From positions 1-64,000 of the forward strand of contig JACQDN010000076.1 in NCBI GenBank assembly GCA_016201105.1: DNA of 64,000 nucleotides. Direction: 5' to 3'. The notes beneath the pieces were generated by a model. It was not told the origin of the DNA. It saw only the letters and a program-made list of their open reading frames with translations, and searched no databases. This document shows positions 54,234 through 63,692 of this stretch, in pieces. The DNA comes from Pseudomonadota bacterium. Lineage in GTDB: Bacteria > Pseudomonadota > Alphaproteobacteria > Micropepsales > Micropepsaceae. Within the stretch, counting starts at the first letter, position 1. Every line of letters starts with the position of its first letter. The position numbers and the translations under genes were made by a program.

Positions 54234-54769
54234 AACGAAGATTGAGCGAGGAAGAACGCGAACTCTTCGAAACCACGTTCAGAGACGCGCGTCCGCTCAA
54301 GAAGCTTGGACGCAAGCCCGCAAAGAAGATCGCGCCGGCAACGCCTAAGGAATCCGCAACGCTCGCCCCGACTGCAACATCCCATTCGCGCGGCACAGGC
54401 GGCGGGCTCGACGGTCGCACCGCCGAACGGCTGCGGCGCGGCGTGCTTGAACCTGAAGCGCGCCTGGATCTGCACGGGCTGACGGAAGATGCCGCCCATC
54501 GCGCGCTCGCGACGTTTCTGCGCGGCGCCTCGGCGCGCGGTCTCAGGCTTGTGATCGTCGTCACCGGAAAAGGCGCCAAACCCGCCGCGCCCGACGAACC
54601 TTTCGATCTGGAACTCAATTCGCGCAGCCGCGGCGTACTCAAAGCCGTGACGCCGCGTTGGCTCAAGGAGCCGGAATTGGCGCGGTTCGTCGTCGATGTG
54701 CGCAGCGCGCATCGACGCCACGGCGGAGCAGGCGCGCTCTACGTCTATTTGCGAAAGCCGGTGCGGTGA
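54230..54769 (+). CDS. Smr-domain protein (MutS2-like small nuclease domain)
   Basis: 179 residues from GTG 54230. A charged variable N-terminus (EEERELFETTFRDARPLKKL) is followed by the Smr domain: LDLHGLTEDAAHRAL, LRLVIVVTGKGAK and the C-terminal RRHGGAGALYVYLRK. The LDLHG motif is the nucleic-acid-cleaving signature in related proteins. Coupled to mltA, a conserved pairing. Confidence 0.9.
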   Translation: MKRRLSEEERELFETTFRDARPLKKLGRKPAKKIAPATPKESATLAPTATSHSRGTGGGLDGRTAERLRRGVLEPEARLDLHGLTEDAAHRALATFLRGASARGLRLVIVVTGKGAKPAAPDEPFDLELNSRSRGVLKAVTPRWLKEPELARFVVDVRSAHRRHGGAGALYVYLRKPVR

Positions 54770-54792
54770 AACACAAAAAACAAAAATGAAGT

Positions 54793-54970
54793 GTTCACGC
54801 GGAGACGCGAAGCCGCAGAGATAGCGAGTTCCACGCGTATTGCCTTGCAATCACGTTGTTAGTTGGCGCGCATAGCGCGCCGATAATTCAGTTCGGTCTC
54901 CAAGAATGCGCGCCGGGAAGCGTGGTGTCTTCGCGGCGCAGCGAAGCTGCGCCCGCGTCTCCGCGTGAAT
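54793..54970. repeat. Family B palindromic repeat, copy 3
   Basis: Left arm GTTCACGCGGAGACGCGAAG, right arm CGCGTCTCCGCGTGAAT; inner GCGGCGCAGCGAAGCTGCGC forms its own hairpin. It fills the gap between the Smr gene and the convergent kinase gene, as copy 2 does. Confidence 0.7.
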
Positions 54971-54979
54971 CATTCTTTC

Positions 54980-55978
54980 TTAGAGCAGTCCCACGTCCGC
55001 CGCCAAAGTTCTGAGCGACACTTCCGGGCGCGCACCGTAGTGCGAGATGACTTCCGCCGCCGCGATGCCGCCCAGCCTGCCGCAATCGCCGAGCGATTTG
55101 CCGCGCGTGAGCGCATAGAGGAAACCGGCGGCGTATTGATCGCCCGCGCCTGTCGTATCGACGACACGCGCGGCGGGAGCCGCATCGACGACGTGCACTT
55201 CTTTGCCGCGCGCTACGACGCAGCCTTTTTCCGATCGCGTTAGCGCCGCGATACCCGGCCAATCGCGCAGTGCCTGCAGCGCCTCGTCGAAGGTTTCGAC
55301 TTCGAACAGGCTTTTGATTTCGGCTTCATTGGCAAAGACGATGTCGAGGCTGTTCTTCAGCATGGCCTTGAACTCGCCCCGCCAGCGCGAGACGCAGAAG
55401 GGATCGGAAAGGGCCAGCGCCACTTTGCGTTTGGCGCTCTTGGCCGCTGCGATGCATTTGACGATAGCCGCTTTCGCCTCCGGCGCATCCCACAGATAGC
55501 CCTCGATGTAGAACACCTGCGCGGAAGCGATTTCGTTTTCGTCGACGTCGCGGGGTGCGATCTCGCGGCTGGCGCCCAGATAAGTGTTCATGCTGCGATG
55601 CCCGTCCGGCGTCACGGCGATCAGGCTGCAGGCCGTCGACGGCCCGCCTTCGGCGAAGCGCGTCGTAAAGCGCACGCCGGTATCGCGCATGCTGGCGGCG
55701 AAACTCGCCCCCAGCCGGTCGTCTTTCACCTTCCCGACGAAGAGGCCCTTGCCGCCGAGCGAGGCAAGCCCCGCCATGGAATTGGCGACGGACCCGCCGC
55801 CGATTTCCTGCCGCTCTTCAAACGCTTCGTAGAGTTGGCGGGCGCGGAATTCGTCGATCAGCGTCATCACGCCTTTGGCGATGTTGTGCTTCAGCAGAAA
55901 GCCGTCGTCCACCGGCGCGATCACGTCCACGATGGCGTTGCCGATTCCGGCGACGTCGAAGAAGCTGTTTTGAGTCAT
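54980..55978 (-). CDS. PfkB-family sugar/adenosine kinase
   Basis: 332 residues. VAGIGNAIVDVIAPVDDGFL start, the N-terminal signature GGSVANSMAGLASLGGKGLF, and the C-terminal VVDTTGAGDQYAAGFLYALT with the catalytic aspartate. The IGNAIVD start and full length are typical of bacterial adenosine kinase-like enzymes; the exact substrate is inferred. Confidence 0.9.
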   Translation of the reverse strand: MTQNSFFDVAGIGNAIVDVIAPVDDGFLLKHNIAKGVMTLIDEFRARQLYEAFEERQEIGGGSVANSMAGLASLGGKGLFVGKVKDDRLGASFAASMRDTGVRFTTRFAEGGPSTACSLIAVTPDGHRSMNTYLGASREIAPRDVDENEIASAQVFYIEGYLWDAPEAKAAIVKCIAAAKSAKRKVALALSDPFCVSRWRGEFKAMLKNSLDIVFANEAEIKSLFEVETFDEALQALRDWPGIAALTRSEKGCVVARGKEVHVVDAAPAARVVDTTGAGDQYAAGFLYALTRGKSLGDCGRLGGIAAAEVISHYGARPEVSLRTLAADVGLL

Positions 55979-56026
55979 TCGTGCGGTCCATTACAGTCCT
56001 GCACGCCCCGATAGTGGAACGGCCCC

Positions 56027-56698
56027 ATGTTCGCAAGCGTCGGCAAAGCGCTCGGCATTTTTTCCGACCGCGCCTTTCTGGGCGTCGTGCTCAAGGCGCT
56101 GGCGCTGACGGCGCTGCTGTTCGCCGTGCTGTTCGTTGGCCTTCGCTACGGGCTCGCGCATCTGCCGACGCTCGAGTGGCACTGGGTCAACGTGCTGCTG
56201 GATTGGTTCGCCCAGTTCGCTCTGCTGTTTTTGCTGTTCTTTCTGGGCGCACCGGTGGCGGCGATTTTCGCATCTCTGTTTCTGGACGAGATCGCGCAAG
56301 CCGTAGAGAGGAAGGACTATCCCGAGGATCCGCCGGCGCCGGGAACCCGCTTTTCAACCGCGCTCTATGTCGGTCTGCGTCTTGCCTTGTGGATCGTCCT
56401 GCTCAACATCCTGCTCTTGCCGGTCAACTTGTTTCCCGGAATCGGCACGGTCGTTTCCCTGCTGGTGAACGGCTGGCTCCTGGGCCGTGAATTTTTCGAG
56501 CTCGTCGCGATGCGCCACATGACGCTCGCCGAGGCCGACGCCATGCGGCGGCGCTACGGCGCGGGCGTGCTGTGGGCCGGCGTGCTTATCGCGATTTTAA
56601 CGCTCATTCCCTTCGTAAACCTCCTCGCGCCCCTTTTCGGCGCCGCTTTCATGGTGCATGTGTTCAAACGCTACGCGCATGAGGATCGCGCTCGATGA
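56027..56698 (+). CDS. EI24-domain membrane protein (CysZ-like)
   Basis: 223 residues, four to five membrane segments (LKALALTALLFAVLFVGLRY, WFAQFALLFLLFFLGAPVAA, LALWIVLLNILLLPVNLFPG, VLWAGVLIAILTLIPFVNLL). FLDEIAQAVERKDYP after TM2 and the NGWLLGREFFELVAMRHM block are characteristic. CysZ imports sulfate, but many EI24 proteins are uncharacterised. Overlaps the lipoprotein gene by 4 bp. Confidence 0.85.
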   Translation: MFASVGKALGIFSDRAFLGVVLKALALTALLFAVLFVGLRYGLAHLPTLEWHWVNVLLDWFAQFALLFLLFFLGAPVAAIFASLFLDEIAQAVERKDYPEDPPAPGTRFSTALYVGLRLALWIVLLNILLLPVNLFPGIGTVVSLLVNGWLLGREFFELVAMRHMTLAEADAMRRRYGAGVLWAGVLIAILTLIPFVNLLAPLFGAAFMVHVFKRYAHEDRAR

Positions 56699-57048
56699 AC
56701 CGTATCGTCCTTCTTGCCATCGCCTGCGCCTTGCTCGCCGCCTGTGCCGCGCAGCCTCGCGTCGCCAGCATTCCAACGGCGCCTCCGCCGGGGGAAATTT
56801 CAGGGCTTGCGGGGCTTGAGGCCTCGCAGGTGAAGCTCGCCTATGGCGCCCCCAACTTCGTGCGCAAGGACAACGGTTTTGAAATCTGGCGCTACGACGG
56901 CGCCAACTGCAAAGCGTTTTTCTTTCTCTATCGCGAAACCAGCAGGCTCGCCGTGCGCCACGTCGAAACCATGCCGCGCGGCCAGGGCATCGCGGCGGAC
57001 GCTAGTTGTCTCGACGCCTTGAAGGCGCGTGCCCACGCAATTTCTTAG
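56695..57048 (+). CDS. Small lipoprotein
   Basis: 117 residues. Lipoprotein signal with lipobox LLAAC at residues 13-17. The mature part carries LKLAYGAPNFVRKDNGFEIW-like residues (VKLAYGAPNFVRKDNGFEIW), a pattern seen in small outer-membrane assembly-like folds, and two conserved cysteines (NCKAFFF, SCLDALK). Its 3' end overlaps nth by 47 bp on the opposite strand. Confidence 0.8.
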   Translation: MNRIVLLAIACALLAACAAQPRVASIPTAPPPGEISGLAGLEASQVKLAYGAPNFVRKDNGFEIWRYDGANCKAFFFLYRETSRLAVRHVETMPRGQGIAADASCLDALKARAHAIS

Positions 57049-57715
57049 GGCGCGATTCCTTATCGTCCACCTCCCGCGTCTTGTCCTTGTAGCGGCAGAG
57101 TTCGCGCACCACGCAAACCGGACATTTCGGCGTGCGCGCGACGCAGGTGTAGCGCCCGTGCAGGATCAGCCAATGATGTGCGTGCAGGTGATATTGGTCG
57201 GGCACGACCTTTTCGAGGCCCGCTTCCACTTCGCGGGGATTTTTTCCCGGCGCGATTGCCGTGCGGTTGCCGACGCGAAAAATATGCGTATCCACCGCGA
57301 TGGTCTTTTCCCCGAACGCCACATTGAGCACGACATTCGCCGTCTTGCGACCGACCCCCGGCAGCGCTTCCAGTTCTTCGCGCGTTCGCGGCACTTTGCT
57401 TTCGTGGTTTTCGACTAGGGCCCGCGACAGCGCAATGACGTTCTTTGCCTTGGTGCGATAGAGTCCGATGGTGCGGATATATTCGATCAGCTTGGTTTCG
57501 CCGAGCGCGATCATCTTCTGCGGCGTATCGACAAATTCGAACAACGGCTCGGTGGCTTTGTTCACGCTCTTGTCGGTCGCTTGCGCAGACAGCACGACGG
57601 CGACGAGCAACGTATAGGGATTGAGAAATTCCAGTTCGGTTTGTGGAATCGGATTGACGGCCGAAAGACGCGCGAAAAATTCCTCTGCTTCTTTCTTGGT
57701 GAATGGGCGGGCCAT
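57002..57715 (-). CDS. nth: Endonuclease III
   Basis: 237 residues. It removes oxidised pyrimidines and cuts the strand. The helix-hairpin-helix ALPGVGRKTANVVLNVAFGE, the catalytic lysine in that helix and aspartate in VDTHIFRVGNR are visible, followed by the [4Fe-4S] cluster pattern C-x6-C-x2-C-x5-C (CVARTPKCPVCVVRELC). Normal length. It overlaps the lipoprotein gene tail to tail. Confidence 0.96.
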   Translation of the reverse strand: MARPFTKKEAEEFFARLSAVNPIPQTELEFLNPYTLLVAVVLSAQATDKSVNKATEPLFEFVDTPQKMIALGETKLIEYIRTIGLYRTKAKNVIALSRALVENHESKVPRTREELEALPGVGRKTANVVLNVAFGEKTIAVDTHIFRVGNRTAIAPGKNPREVEAGLEKVVPDQYHLHAHHWLILHGRYTCVARTPKCPVCVVRELCRYKDKTREVDDKESRPKKLRGHAPSRRRDN

Positions 57716-57828
57716 CGGGGCGAAATCCTTGCGCGCCCTTGTGCCACAGAACCGCCTGGAAGTTCCAACGGAACATTGGACCGCCGTTTGTGCTTGCGGG
57801 GAAATTTGGAGTGGAGCAGGCTTTGTCC

Positions 57829-58314
57829 ATGACAGTGCAAAGCGAGCCTGTCTTTTTCGACGCCGTGCTGCGGCCCAATCCGCCGATGAAGCCGCGCGCG
57901 TTGCTCGTTGTGCTGATGGCCGTGCTCGCGGTCAATCTCGCATTCGCACTCTATTTCGTTTCGCGCGGCGCCTGGCCGATCACCCCGTTCATGGGTGCGG
58001 ATGTTCTGCTGTTGGCTTGGGCGTTTCATGCCAGTCGCGTGGCTGCGCGCAGATTCGAGCACCTGCGGCTGACCCATGCGCTGCTTTCAGTTTCGCACCA
58101 TCCCCCGCGCGGACGCCCGCGCGAGTCCCGCTTCAATCCCTATTGGGTGCGGGTGCGCGCGCCCGAACCCGACGTCATCGGCGCGCCGCTTCTGCTGGTC
58201 AGCCACGGTCAATCGCTCAGGATCGCAAGCTTTCTGGGAGCCCAGGAAAAGCTTTCGCTCGCGCAGGCCTTGAAAGAAGCGCTGCAAAAAGCGCGGGAAT
58301 TTCGGGAAAACTAG
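57829..58314 (+). CDS. DUF2244 membrane protein
   Basis: 161 residues from ATG 57829. VFFDAVLRPNPPMKPRALLV start, two membrane segments, then the soluble part with FEHLRLTHALLSVSHHPPRG and NPYWVRVRAPEPD, ending in LAQALKEALQKAREFR. Widespread in alphaproteobacteria and often next to cytochrome oxidase or nth genes; function unknown. Divergent from nth. Confidence 0.85.
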   Translation: MTVQSEPVFFDAVLRPNPPMKPRALLVVLMAVLAVNLAFALYFVSRGAWPITPFMGADVLLLAWAFHASRVAARRFEHLRLTHALLSVSHHPPRGRPRESRFNPYWVRVRAPEPDVIGAPLLLVSHGQSLRIASFLGAQEKLSLAQALKEALQKAREFREN

Positions 58315-58373
58315 GGGATTTCAGGCGCAAGAATCGGGTCGCAGCGCCGCCTCTTCCGCCCCATATTGGTTCC

Positions 58374-59273
58374 ATGGATACGTTATACGAAGATCAGGAA
58401 TCGGGGCCCGATTATCGCCGCATGGGCAAGGCCATCCGCTATCTGGCCGAACACTATCTGGACCAGCCGAGCCTCGATGCGGCGGCCGAAGCGGTCGGGC
58501 TTTCGCCGTTTCATTTCCAGCGGCTTTTCACCCGCTATGTCGGCGTCAGTCCCAAATCCTTCGTCGGCCATCTCACGCTCGGCCGCGCCAAGTCGGAACT
58601 AAACCGCGGCGTCAGCGTGCTCGACGCGGCGCTCGATGCGGGACTCTCCGGTCCCTCGCGCTTGCACGATCTTTGTCTGAAGATCGAAGCGATGACGCCG
58701 GGCGAATATGCGCGCGGCGGCGCCGGCGTGACCGTCGACTACGGCTTTCATGATTGTCCCTTCGGCATCGCACTCCTGATGATGACGGACAAAGGCGTGT
58801 GCGGACTTGGCTTCGGCGATGAAGGCGAAGAAGCCGCCATGCTGGCCGACATGAAAGCGCGCTGGCCGAAGGCGGTGTTTCGCGAGATGCCGGCGCGCAC
58901 CGCGGACGTGGCGGCGAAGATCTTTCAGCCCAAAGCAAGCGACACCGTCGGCCTGCATCTTCTGGGCACGCCCTGGCAGATCAAAGTTTGGCAGGCCCTG
59001 CTCGCCATTCCGCAAGGCAAGGTCACGACCTATCGCACCATCGCCTCCAAGATCGATGCCATGAACGCGTCGCGCGCCGTGGGCACTGCCGTCGGGCGCA
59101 ATCCGATTTCCTGGCTCATTCCTTGCCATCGCGTGCTGGGAAGCGACGGCGCGCTGCACGGTTATCACTGGGGCTTGCCGCGCAAACGCGCGATGCTTGC
59201 TTTCGAAGCGGCGCGCGCGGAAGTTCAGGCCGCCAACCTTCAGGAAAGACCCAGAACGTCGGCCATCGCGTAG
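58374..59273 (+). CDS. Ada-like AraC regulator fused to methylated-DNA-cysteine methyltransferase
   Basis: 299 residues from ATG 58374. Residues about 15-115 form an AraC helix-turn-helix pair ([30 protein letters not shown]-type turn); the C-terminus is an O6-methylguanine methyltransferase with [20 protein letters not shown] and the acceptor cysteine in [12 protein letters not shown]. The N-terminal Ada zinc domain with its methylphosphotriester cysteine is missing, so any regulatory switch must differ from E. coli Ada. Confidence 0.93.
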   Translation: MDTLYEDQESGPDYRRMGKAIRYLAEHYLDQPSLDAAAEAVGLSPFHFQRLFTRYVGVSPKSFVGHLTLGRAKSELNRGVSVLDAALDAGLSGPSRLHDLCLKIEAMTPGEYARGGAGVTVDYGFHDCPFGIALLMMTDKGVCGLGFGDEGEEAAMLADMKARWPKAVFREMPARTADVAAKIFQPKASDTVGLHLLGTPWQIKVWQALLAIPQGKVTTYRTIASKIDAMNASRAVGTAVGRNPISWLIPCHRVLGSDGALHGYHWGLPRKRAMLAFEAARAEVQAANLQERPRTSAIA

Positions 59274-60046
59274 AGGCCGGGCTTCTTGCCCTGACCCCAG
59301 CGCGCGGCGACCAACGCGCCATTGGCAAAGATGGTGCGGTCTTCCGCGACATGACTGAGCACGAGGCGCTCATGGGAGCCGGCCAGCACCACTTCGTGTT
59401 CGCCCACCACAGTGCCGCCGCGCAGCGAGGCGAAACCGATGGTGCCGTCCTTGCGCGCGCCGGTGTGCCCGTCGCGCAGGCGCACGGATTTTTCTTCCAG
59501 CGAAACTTGACGGCCTTCGGCGGCGGCGCGGCCCAATAGCAATGCTGTCCCCGATGGCGCATCGACTTTCTGGCGATGGTGCATTTCCACGATCTCGACG
59601 TCGAAATCGGGCAGCGCCTTGGCGGCCTGCTTTACGAGCGCGGCCAGCATGGTCACGCCCAGACTCATATTGCCCGATTTGACGATCACGGCATGGCGCG
59701 AGGCGGCGCGGATCTTGATTTCATCGTCCGCGGAAAAGCCTGTCGTTCCCATCACGTGCACGATGCGCGCTTGGGCGGTGAGCGCCGCCAATTCCACCGA
59801 TGCTTTGGCAACGGTGAAATCGATCAAGGCCTGGGTCTCGGCAATGGCGGGCAACGGATCGTCGGTGAGCGTCACGCCCATTGTCTTGGCGCCGATCAGC
59901 GTTCCCGCGTCGGCGCCGAGATCGGGATGACCGTGCCTGACCAAGGCGCCGGTCAGCTCAAGATCGTCCGCTTCGGAAACGGCGCGCACAAGTGCGCGGC
60001 CCATGCGGCCGCTGGCCCCTGCCACGACAACGCGAATCTTGTTCAT
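59240..60046 (-). CDS. dapB: 4-hydroxy-tetrahydrodipicolinate reductase
   Basis: 268 residues from ATG 60046. NAD(P)-binding [30 protein letters not shown], and the catalytic [20 protein letters not shown]. It makes tetrahydrodipicolinate for lysine and peptidoglycan. The 3' end overlaps the Ada-like gene by 34 bp; the start overlaps the stop of the upstream membrane-protein gene. Confidence 0.95.
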   Translation of the reverse strand: MNKIRVVVAGASGRMGRALVRAVSEADDLELTGALVRHGHPDLGADAGTLIGAKTMGVTLTDDPLPAIAETQALIDFTVAKASVELAALTAQARIVHVMGTTGFSADDEIKIRAASRHAVIVKSGNMSLGVTMLAALVKQAAKALPDFDVEIVEMHHRQKVDAPSGTALLLGRAAAEGRQVSLEEKSVRLRDGHTGARKDGTIGFASLRGGTVVGEHEVVLAGSHERLVLSHVAEDRTIFANGALVAARWGQGKKPGLYAMADVLGLS

Positions 60047-61107
60047 CCTGAAAATCTCACGAAGTGCTCGACGAAATACTGTGCCACCGCCTGGCCGAAC
60101 CAGGGAATCGCCGGAATCAGAACATAGGCCGCCACGCGCACGGCCGTCGACTGATCGAACGGCCACTCGCGCACGCCGTGAATGCGGGTCTCATAAGCGA
60201 GCAGTCCTTGCAGGCGCGAGGCGGCATGCGGATCGCTGCCGATCTGCCGACGCGTCTGTTCGATCTCGCGCCGCGTGTGCTCCAGTTCGGCCGTCTTGGC
60301 TGCGTGAATCTTGCGATGCACCGCGTGGAGCGTACCCACGAACATCCACAGTCCCATCGCCGCGCAAGCGACAAGAAGCGCGACGGTGAACCAGTCCATG
60401 CCGCCGCCCACGAAGAAGAGGCAAACCACGGCAGTCACCGAAAACCAGATCAACGCACCGCGCGCGGCCGAACGGCCGAGTACCGCGAGGTTCTCGACCC
60501 GCAACAGATCGATGACGAGTTCCGATTCCATCAATTTGCGGAAAGACGCACCGGCCTTGCGAGACATTTCCACGCCGCGCGTGAACGACATCATCAACAG
60601 CGTGATGACGACCAGGAACCACACCATGGTCCCGATATGGCTGCGGAATCCGCTTGCGGTGGACTGGCTGGCGAGAATGGCCACGCTCGCAACAACGCCC
60701 AGCAGCAGGCCCGCAAAAGTCGCGCGGCCTAGCTTGGCATCGTGCGGCGCCCATTGGCCCATGATATCCGCCGTGGAGCGGCCGCTTTTGAAAATCGCCG
60801 TGAACGATTCCACGTCGGCGAGTTCTCTGGTGCGGATGTAACGCTGAACGCCGAGGGCCGTGCAGCAAAGAAGCACAAGAACCAGCGCGGGCCACGCCCC
60901 GGACGACATCGTGATGTGACGATCGGCAAAGCTGATGGTTGGCGCGCGCTCCAGCGTCGCGATCAGCAGGAAACCGCCGTAGAGCAGAACGAAGATCAGT
61001 GCCGTGGTCGCAAGAATGCCGAACGGCGAAAGCATGTAGAGGCGATGCTCGAAAGGAACGAGCGGAGCAGGCGCGTCGGTCGGTTCGAGGGCGGCGGACT
61101 GGCTCAT
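60043..61107 (-). CDS. Hypothetical integral membrane protein
   Basis: 354 residues from ATG 61107. Six to seven hydrophobic segments ([94 protein letters not shown], and others), with a charged cytoplasmic stretch ([20 protein letters not shown]) likely forming a coiled coil near residues 280-310. No family recognised. Translationally coupled to dapB by ATGA. Confidence 0.7.
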   Translation of the reverse strand: MSQSAALEPTDAPAPLVPFEHRLYMLSPFGILATTALIFVLLYGGFLLIATLERAPTISFADRHITMSSGAWPALVLVLLCCTALGVQRYIRTRELADVESFTAIFKSGRSTADIMGQWAPHDAKLGRATFAGLLLGVVASVAILASQSTASGFRSHIGTMVWFLVVITLLMMSFTRGVEMSRKAGASFRKLMESELVIDLLRVENLAVLGRSAARGALIWFSVTAVVCLFFVGGGMDWFTVALLVACAAMGLWMFVGTLHAVHRKIHAAKTAELEHTRREIEQTRRQIGSDPHAASRLQGLLAYETRIHGVREWPFDQSTAVRVAAYVLIPAIPWFGQAVAQYFVEHFVRFSG

Positions 61108-61166
61108 GCGGCCAGCTTCGCGCCGGTGCGCCAAACTGTCGAGAGGAGCCTGTCGAAGGGCGCCCT

Positions 61167-61733
61167 CTACGACGTCGTGTTGACCGTGCTCGAGGCCGGG
61201 GACTCAGCCTTCGCCACCGTCACCATGGCGGGACGCAGCAGCCTGTCGCCGATCACGTAACCCTGCTGCACCACGCTCACGATCGAACCGGGGGGCTTGC
61301 CGCTCCCCGGTACTTCGGCAATGGCTTGGTGCAGATTGGGATCGAACTTGCCCTCAAACGTATCGATCGGTTTCACGCCATAGCGTTCCAGGGTGGCGAG
61401 CAGTTGGCGCTCGGTCGCTTCGACGCCTTCGATGACGGCTTTGACCTGCGGGCTCGCGCTTTCGCGCGCATCGGCCGGGCAGGCTTCGATGGCGCGCTGA
61501 AAATTGTCGGCGATGCCCAGGATATCGCGGGCGAACCGCGTGACCGCGTATTGTGCGGTTTCCCTTTGGTCGCGCTCGGCGCGCCGGCGCGTGTTTTCGG
61601 CGTCGGCCAGCGCGCGCAAGGCGCGATCTCTCAGCTCGGCGACTTCGGCGCGCAGCTTCGTCAATTCGTCGATCGCGCCTTCCGGGGCCTCCGGCTGCGC
61701 TTCCGGCATCGTGTCTTCTTCTTCGGGAATCAT
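61167..61733 (-). CDS. grpE: Nucleotide exchange factor GrpE
   Basis: 188 residues. An acidic N-terminus, long coiled coil (LTKLRAEVAELRDRALRALA then ENTRRRAERDQRETAQYAVT), and the beta-wing FEGKFDPNLHQAIAEVPGSG with VVQQGYVIGDRLLRPAMVTV. It releases ADP from DnaK. Lies 9 bp downstream of hrcA. dnaK and dnaJ are not in this window. Confidence 0.96.
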   Translation of the reverse strand: MIPEEEDTMPEAQPEAPEGAIDELTKLRAEVAELRDRALRALADAENTRRRAERDQRETAQYAVTRFARDILGIADNFQRAIEACPADARESASPQVKAVIEGVEATERQLLATLERYGVKPIDTFEGKFDPNLHQAIAEVPGSGKPPGSIVSVVQQGYVIGDRLLRPAMVTVAKAESPASSTVNTTS

Positions 61734-61742
61734 TTTAAAATC

Positions 61743-62834
61743 CTATGCCAGAAGGCGCCCCACGACCTTCGCCGTGTGATCGACCATGGGAATGATGCGC
61801 GCGTAGTTGAGACGGGTGGGTCCGAGAACACCGATCACGCCGATCACCTTGCCTTGCGCATTGGCGTAAGGCGCCGCGATGATCGAAGAACCGGAAAGGC
61901 TGAACAGCCTGTTCTCCGAACCGATGAATATCCGCACTCCGTGACCTTCGGTTGCGAGTTCCAACAGACGGATCAAATCGTTCTTGCGTTCGATATCGTC
62001 GAACAGGGTGCGCACGCGCTCCAGATCGGCCTGGGCTTCCACCGTATCGAGCAGATGCGATTGGCCGCGTACGATCAGAACCTTCTCTTCGGCGCTTCGT
62101 TCCGTGCCGCCGGGCGCGGCGAGGGTTGCAAGGCCTTCGGAGACGATCTTGGCGGTGAGGGTGTCGAGCTCGGCGCGCTCGCCTTCGAGTTCGGTCTCGA
62201 TCTCGCTGCGGGCCACGTTGAGCGTGCGTCCGCGCAGCCGCGCGCTCAGATAATTGGAAGCTTCGCTCAAGGCGGACACCGGCAGGCCGAGCGGGGTATC
62301 GATCAAACGATTTTCCACCTGGCCGTCTTCGCTCACCATGATGACCATCGCCTTGCCGGGCGAGACGGCGACGAACTCGACATGCTTGAGCGTCGCATCC
62401 TGCTTGGCCGCGACCACCAGACCGGCACAGCGCGAAAGGCCCGACAGCATCAACGTCGCTTGCGTCAGCACATCTTCGATGCCGCGATTGGTGGAAGCGA
62501 CGCGCGCTTCGATGGTGCGCCGTTCGTCCGGCGTCAGCTCGCCGATCTCGAGCAGACCGTCGACGAAGAGACGCAAACCTTTTTCCGTCGGCACGCGGCC
62601 CGCGCTGGTATGCGGGGCGTAGAGCAGGCCCATGGCTTCCAGATCCGCCATCACGTTGCGGATGGAAGCCGGCGAAAGCGAATGGGGCAGGCGCTGGGAC
62701 AGCGAGCGCGATCCCACCGGCTCGCCGGAGGCGAGGAACGCATCGACCAGATGGCGAAAGACCTCGCGCGGCCGCTCGCCCATCTCGGCGGCCAGCATGC
62801 GCGCCTGGCCTGCATCGATCGGATTTGCACCCAA
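61743..62834 (-). CDS. hrcA: Heat-inducible transcription repressor HrcA
   Basis: 363 residues. Winged helix FLASGEPVGSRSLSQRLPHS and SPASIRNVMADLEAMGLLYA, then PHTSAGRVPTEKGLRLFVDG, the GAF-like domain, and the C-terminal GVIGVLGPTRLNYARIIPMV. It normally represses by binding CIRCE; no CIRCE palindrome is visible in the 144-bp gap to rph. The TTG at 62834 is the assumed start; the ATG codon of residue 14 is an alternative. Confidence 0.95.
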   Translation of the reverse strand: MGANPIDAGQARMLAAEMGERPREVFRHLVDAFLASGEPVGSRSLSQRLPHSLSPASIRNVMADLEAMGLLYAPHTSAGRVPTEKGLRLFVDGLLEIGELTPDERRTIEARVASTNRGIEDVLTQATLMLSGLSRCAGLVVAAKQDATLKHVEFVAVSPGKAMVIMVSEDGQVENRLIDTPLGLPVSALSEASNYLSARLRGRTLNVARSEIETELEGERAELDTLTAKIVSEGLATLAAPGGTERSAEEKVLIVRGQSHLLDTVEAQADLERVRTLFDDIERKNDLIRLLELATEGHGVRIFIGSENRLFSLSGSSIIAAPYANAQGKVIGVIGVLGPTRLNYARIIPMVDHTAKVVGRLLA

Positions 62835-62978
62835 GGTTTCGAACTCTCCATCCCGCCTGGCGCCAGCCTAGGCCATTGATGCAACAAATGTTTGGGCAAA
62901 TTGGGCGGTCCGCATTGCGGCGCCTTGCCCGGGGAGGCTAGGTAACCGCAGAAAGTCCGAACTTCAAGGGATCAAACC

Positions 62979-63692
62979 ATGCGCCCCTCCAAGCGCGCGC
63001 CCGATCAATTGCGCGCCGTAAGCCTGCAGCCGGGCTTCGCCAAACACGCCGAAGGCTCCTGTTTGGTGAAGTTCGGCGACACCCATGTGCTGGTGACCGC
63101 GAGCCTGGAAGAAACCGCGCCCTCTTTCCTGCGGGGCACCGGCAAAGGCTGGGTGACGGCGGAATACGGCATGCTGCCGCGCTCCACCCATGAGCGCATG
63201 CGCCGCGAGGCCGCGCAGGGCAAGCAATCGGGGCGCACGCAGGAGATCCAGCGCCTGGTCGGCCGCTCGTTGCGCGCCATCGTCGATCTTTCGGCGCTGG
63301 GCGAAAAGCAGATCGTCATCGATTGCGACGTCCTCCAGGCTGATGGCGGCACGCGCACGGCCTCGATCACCGGCGGCTTCATCGCGCTGCATCAGTGCGT
63401 CGCCTTCATGAAGAAGACCGGCATGATCGCCAAGCCCGCGATCAAAGACCATGTCGCGGCGATTTCCTGCGGCATCTGGAAAGGCGAGCCGGTCCTCGAC
63501 CTCGATTACGACGAGGATTCGACCGCCGAGACCGATGCGAATTTCGTGATGACGGGCGGGGGCGGAATGGTGGAAGTCCAGGGCACCGCGGAAGGGGCAC
63601 CCTTCAGCGACGAACAATTCGCCGAGCTGCTCAAATTCGCCCGCAAAGGCATCGGCGAATTGGTGGCGCTGCAGAAGCAGGTTTTGGGATGA
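62979..63692 (+). CDS. rph: Ribonuclease PH
   Basis: 237 residues. [20 protein letters not shown] start, [20 protein letters not shown] and [20 protein letters not shown] (phosphate site), then [20 protein letters not shown] with the catalytic aspartates. It trims tRNA 3' ends with phosphate. Divergent from hrcA, coupled to rdgB. Confidence 0.96.
   Translation: MRPSKRAPDQLRAVSLQPGFAKHAEGSCLVKFGDTHVLVTASLEETAPSFLRGTGKGWVTAEYGMLPRSTHERMRREAAQGKQSGRTQEIQRLVGRSLRAIVDLSALGEKQIVIDCDVLQADGGTRTASITGGFIALHQCVAFMKKTGMIAKPAIKDHVAAISCGIWKGEPVLDLDYDEDSTAETDANFVMTGGGGMVEVQGTAEGAPFSDEQFAELLKFARKGIGELVALQKQVLG

Noticed and set aside
61000-62879. Long plus-strand frame opposite grpE and hrcA
   Set aside because: It covers two conserved minus-strand genes with full motifs; it is their shadow.
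62835-62978. CIRCE operator expected near hrcA
   Set aside because: No TTAGCACTC-N9-GAGTGCTAA-like palindrome is visible in the gap between hrcA and rph.
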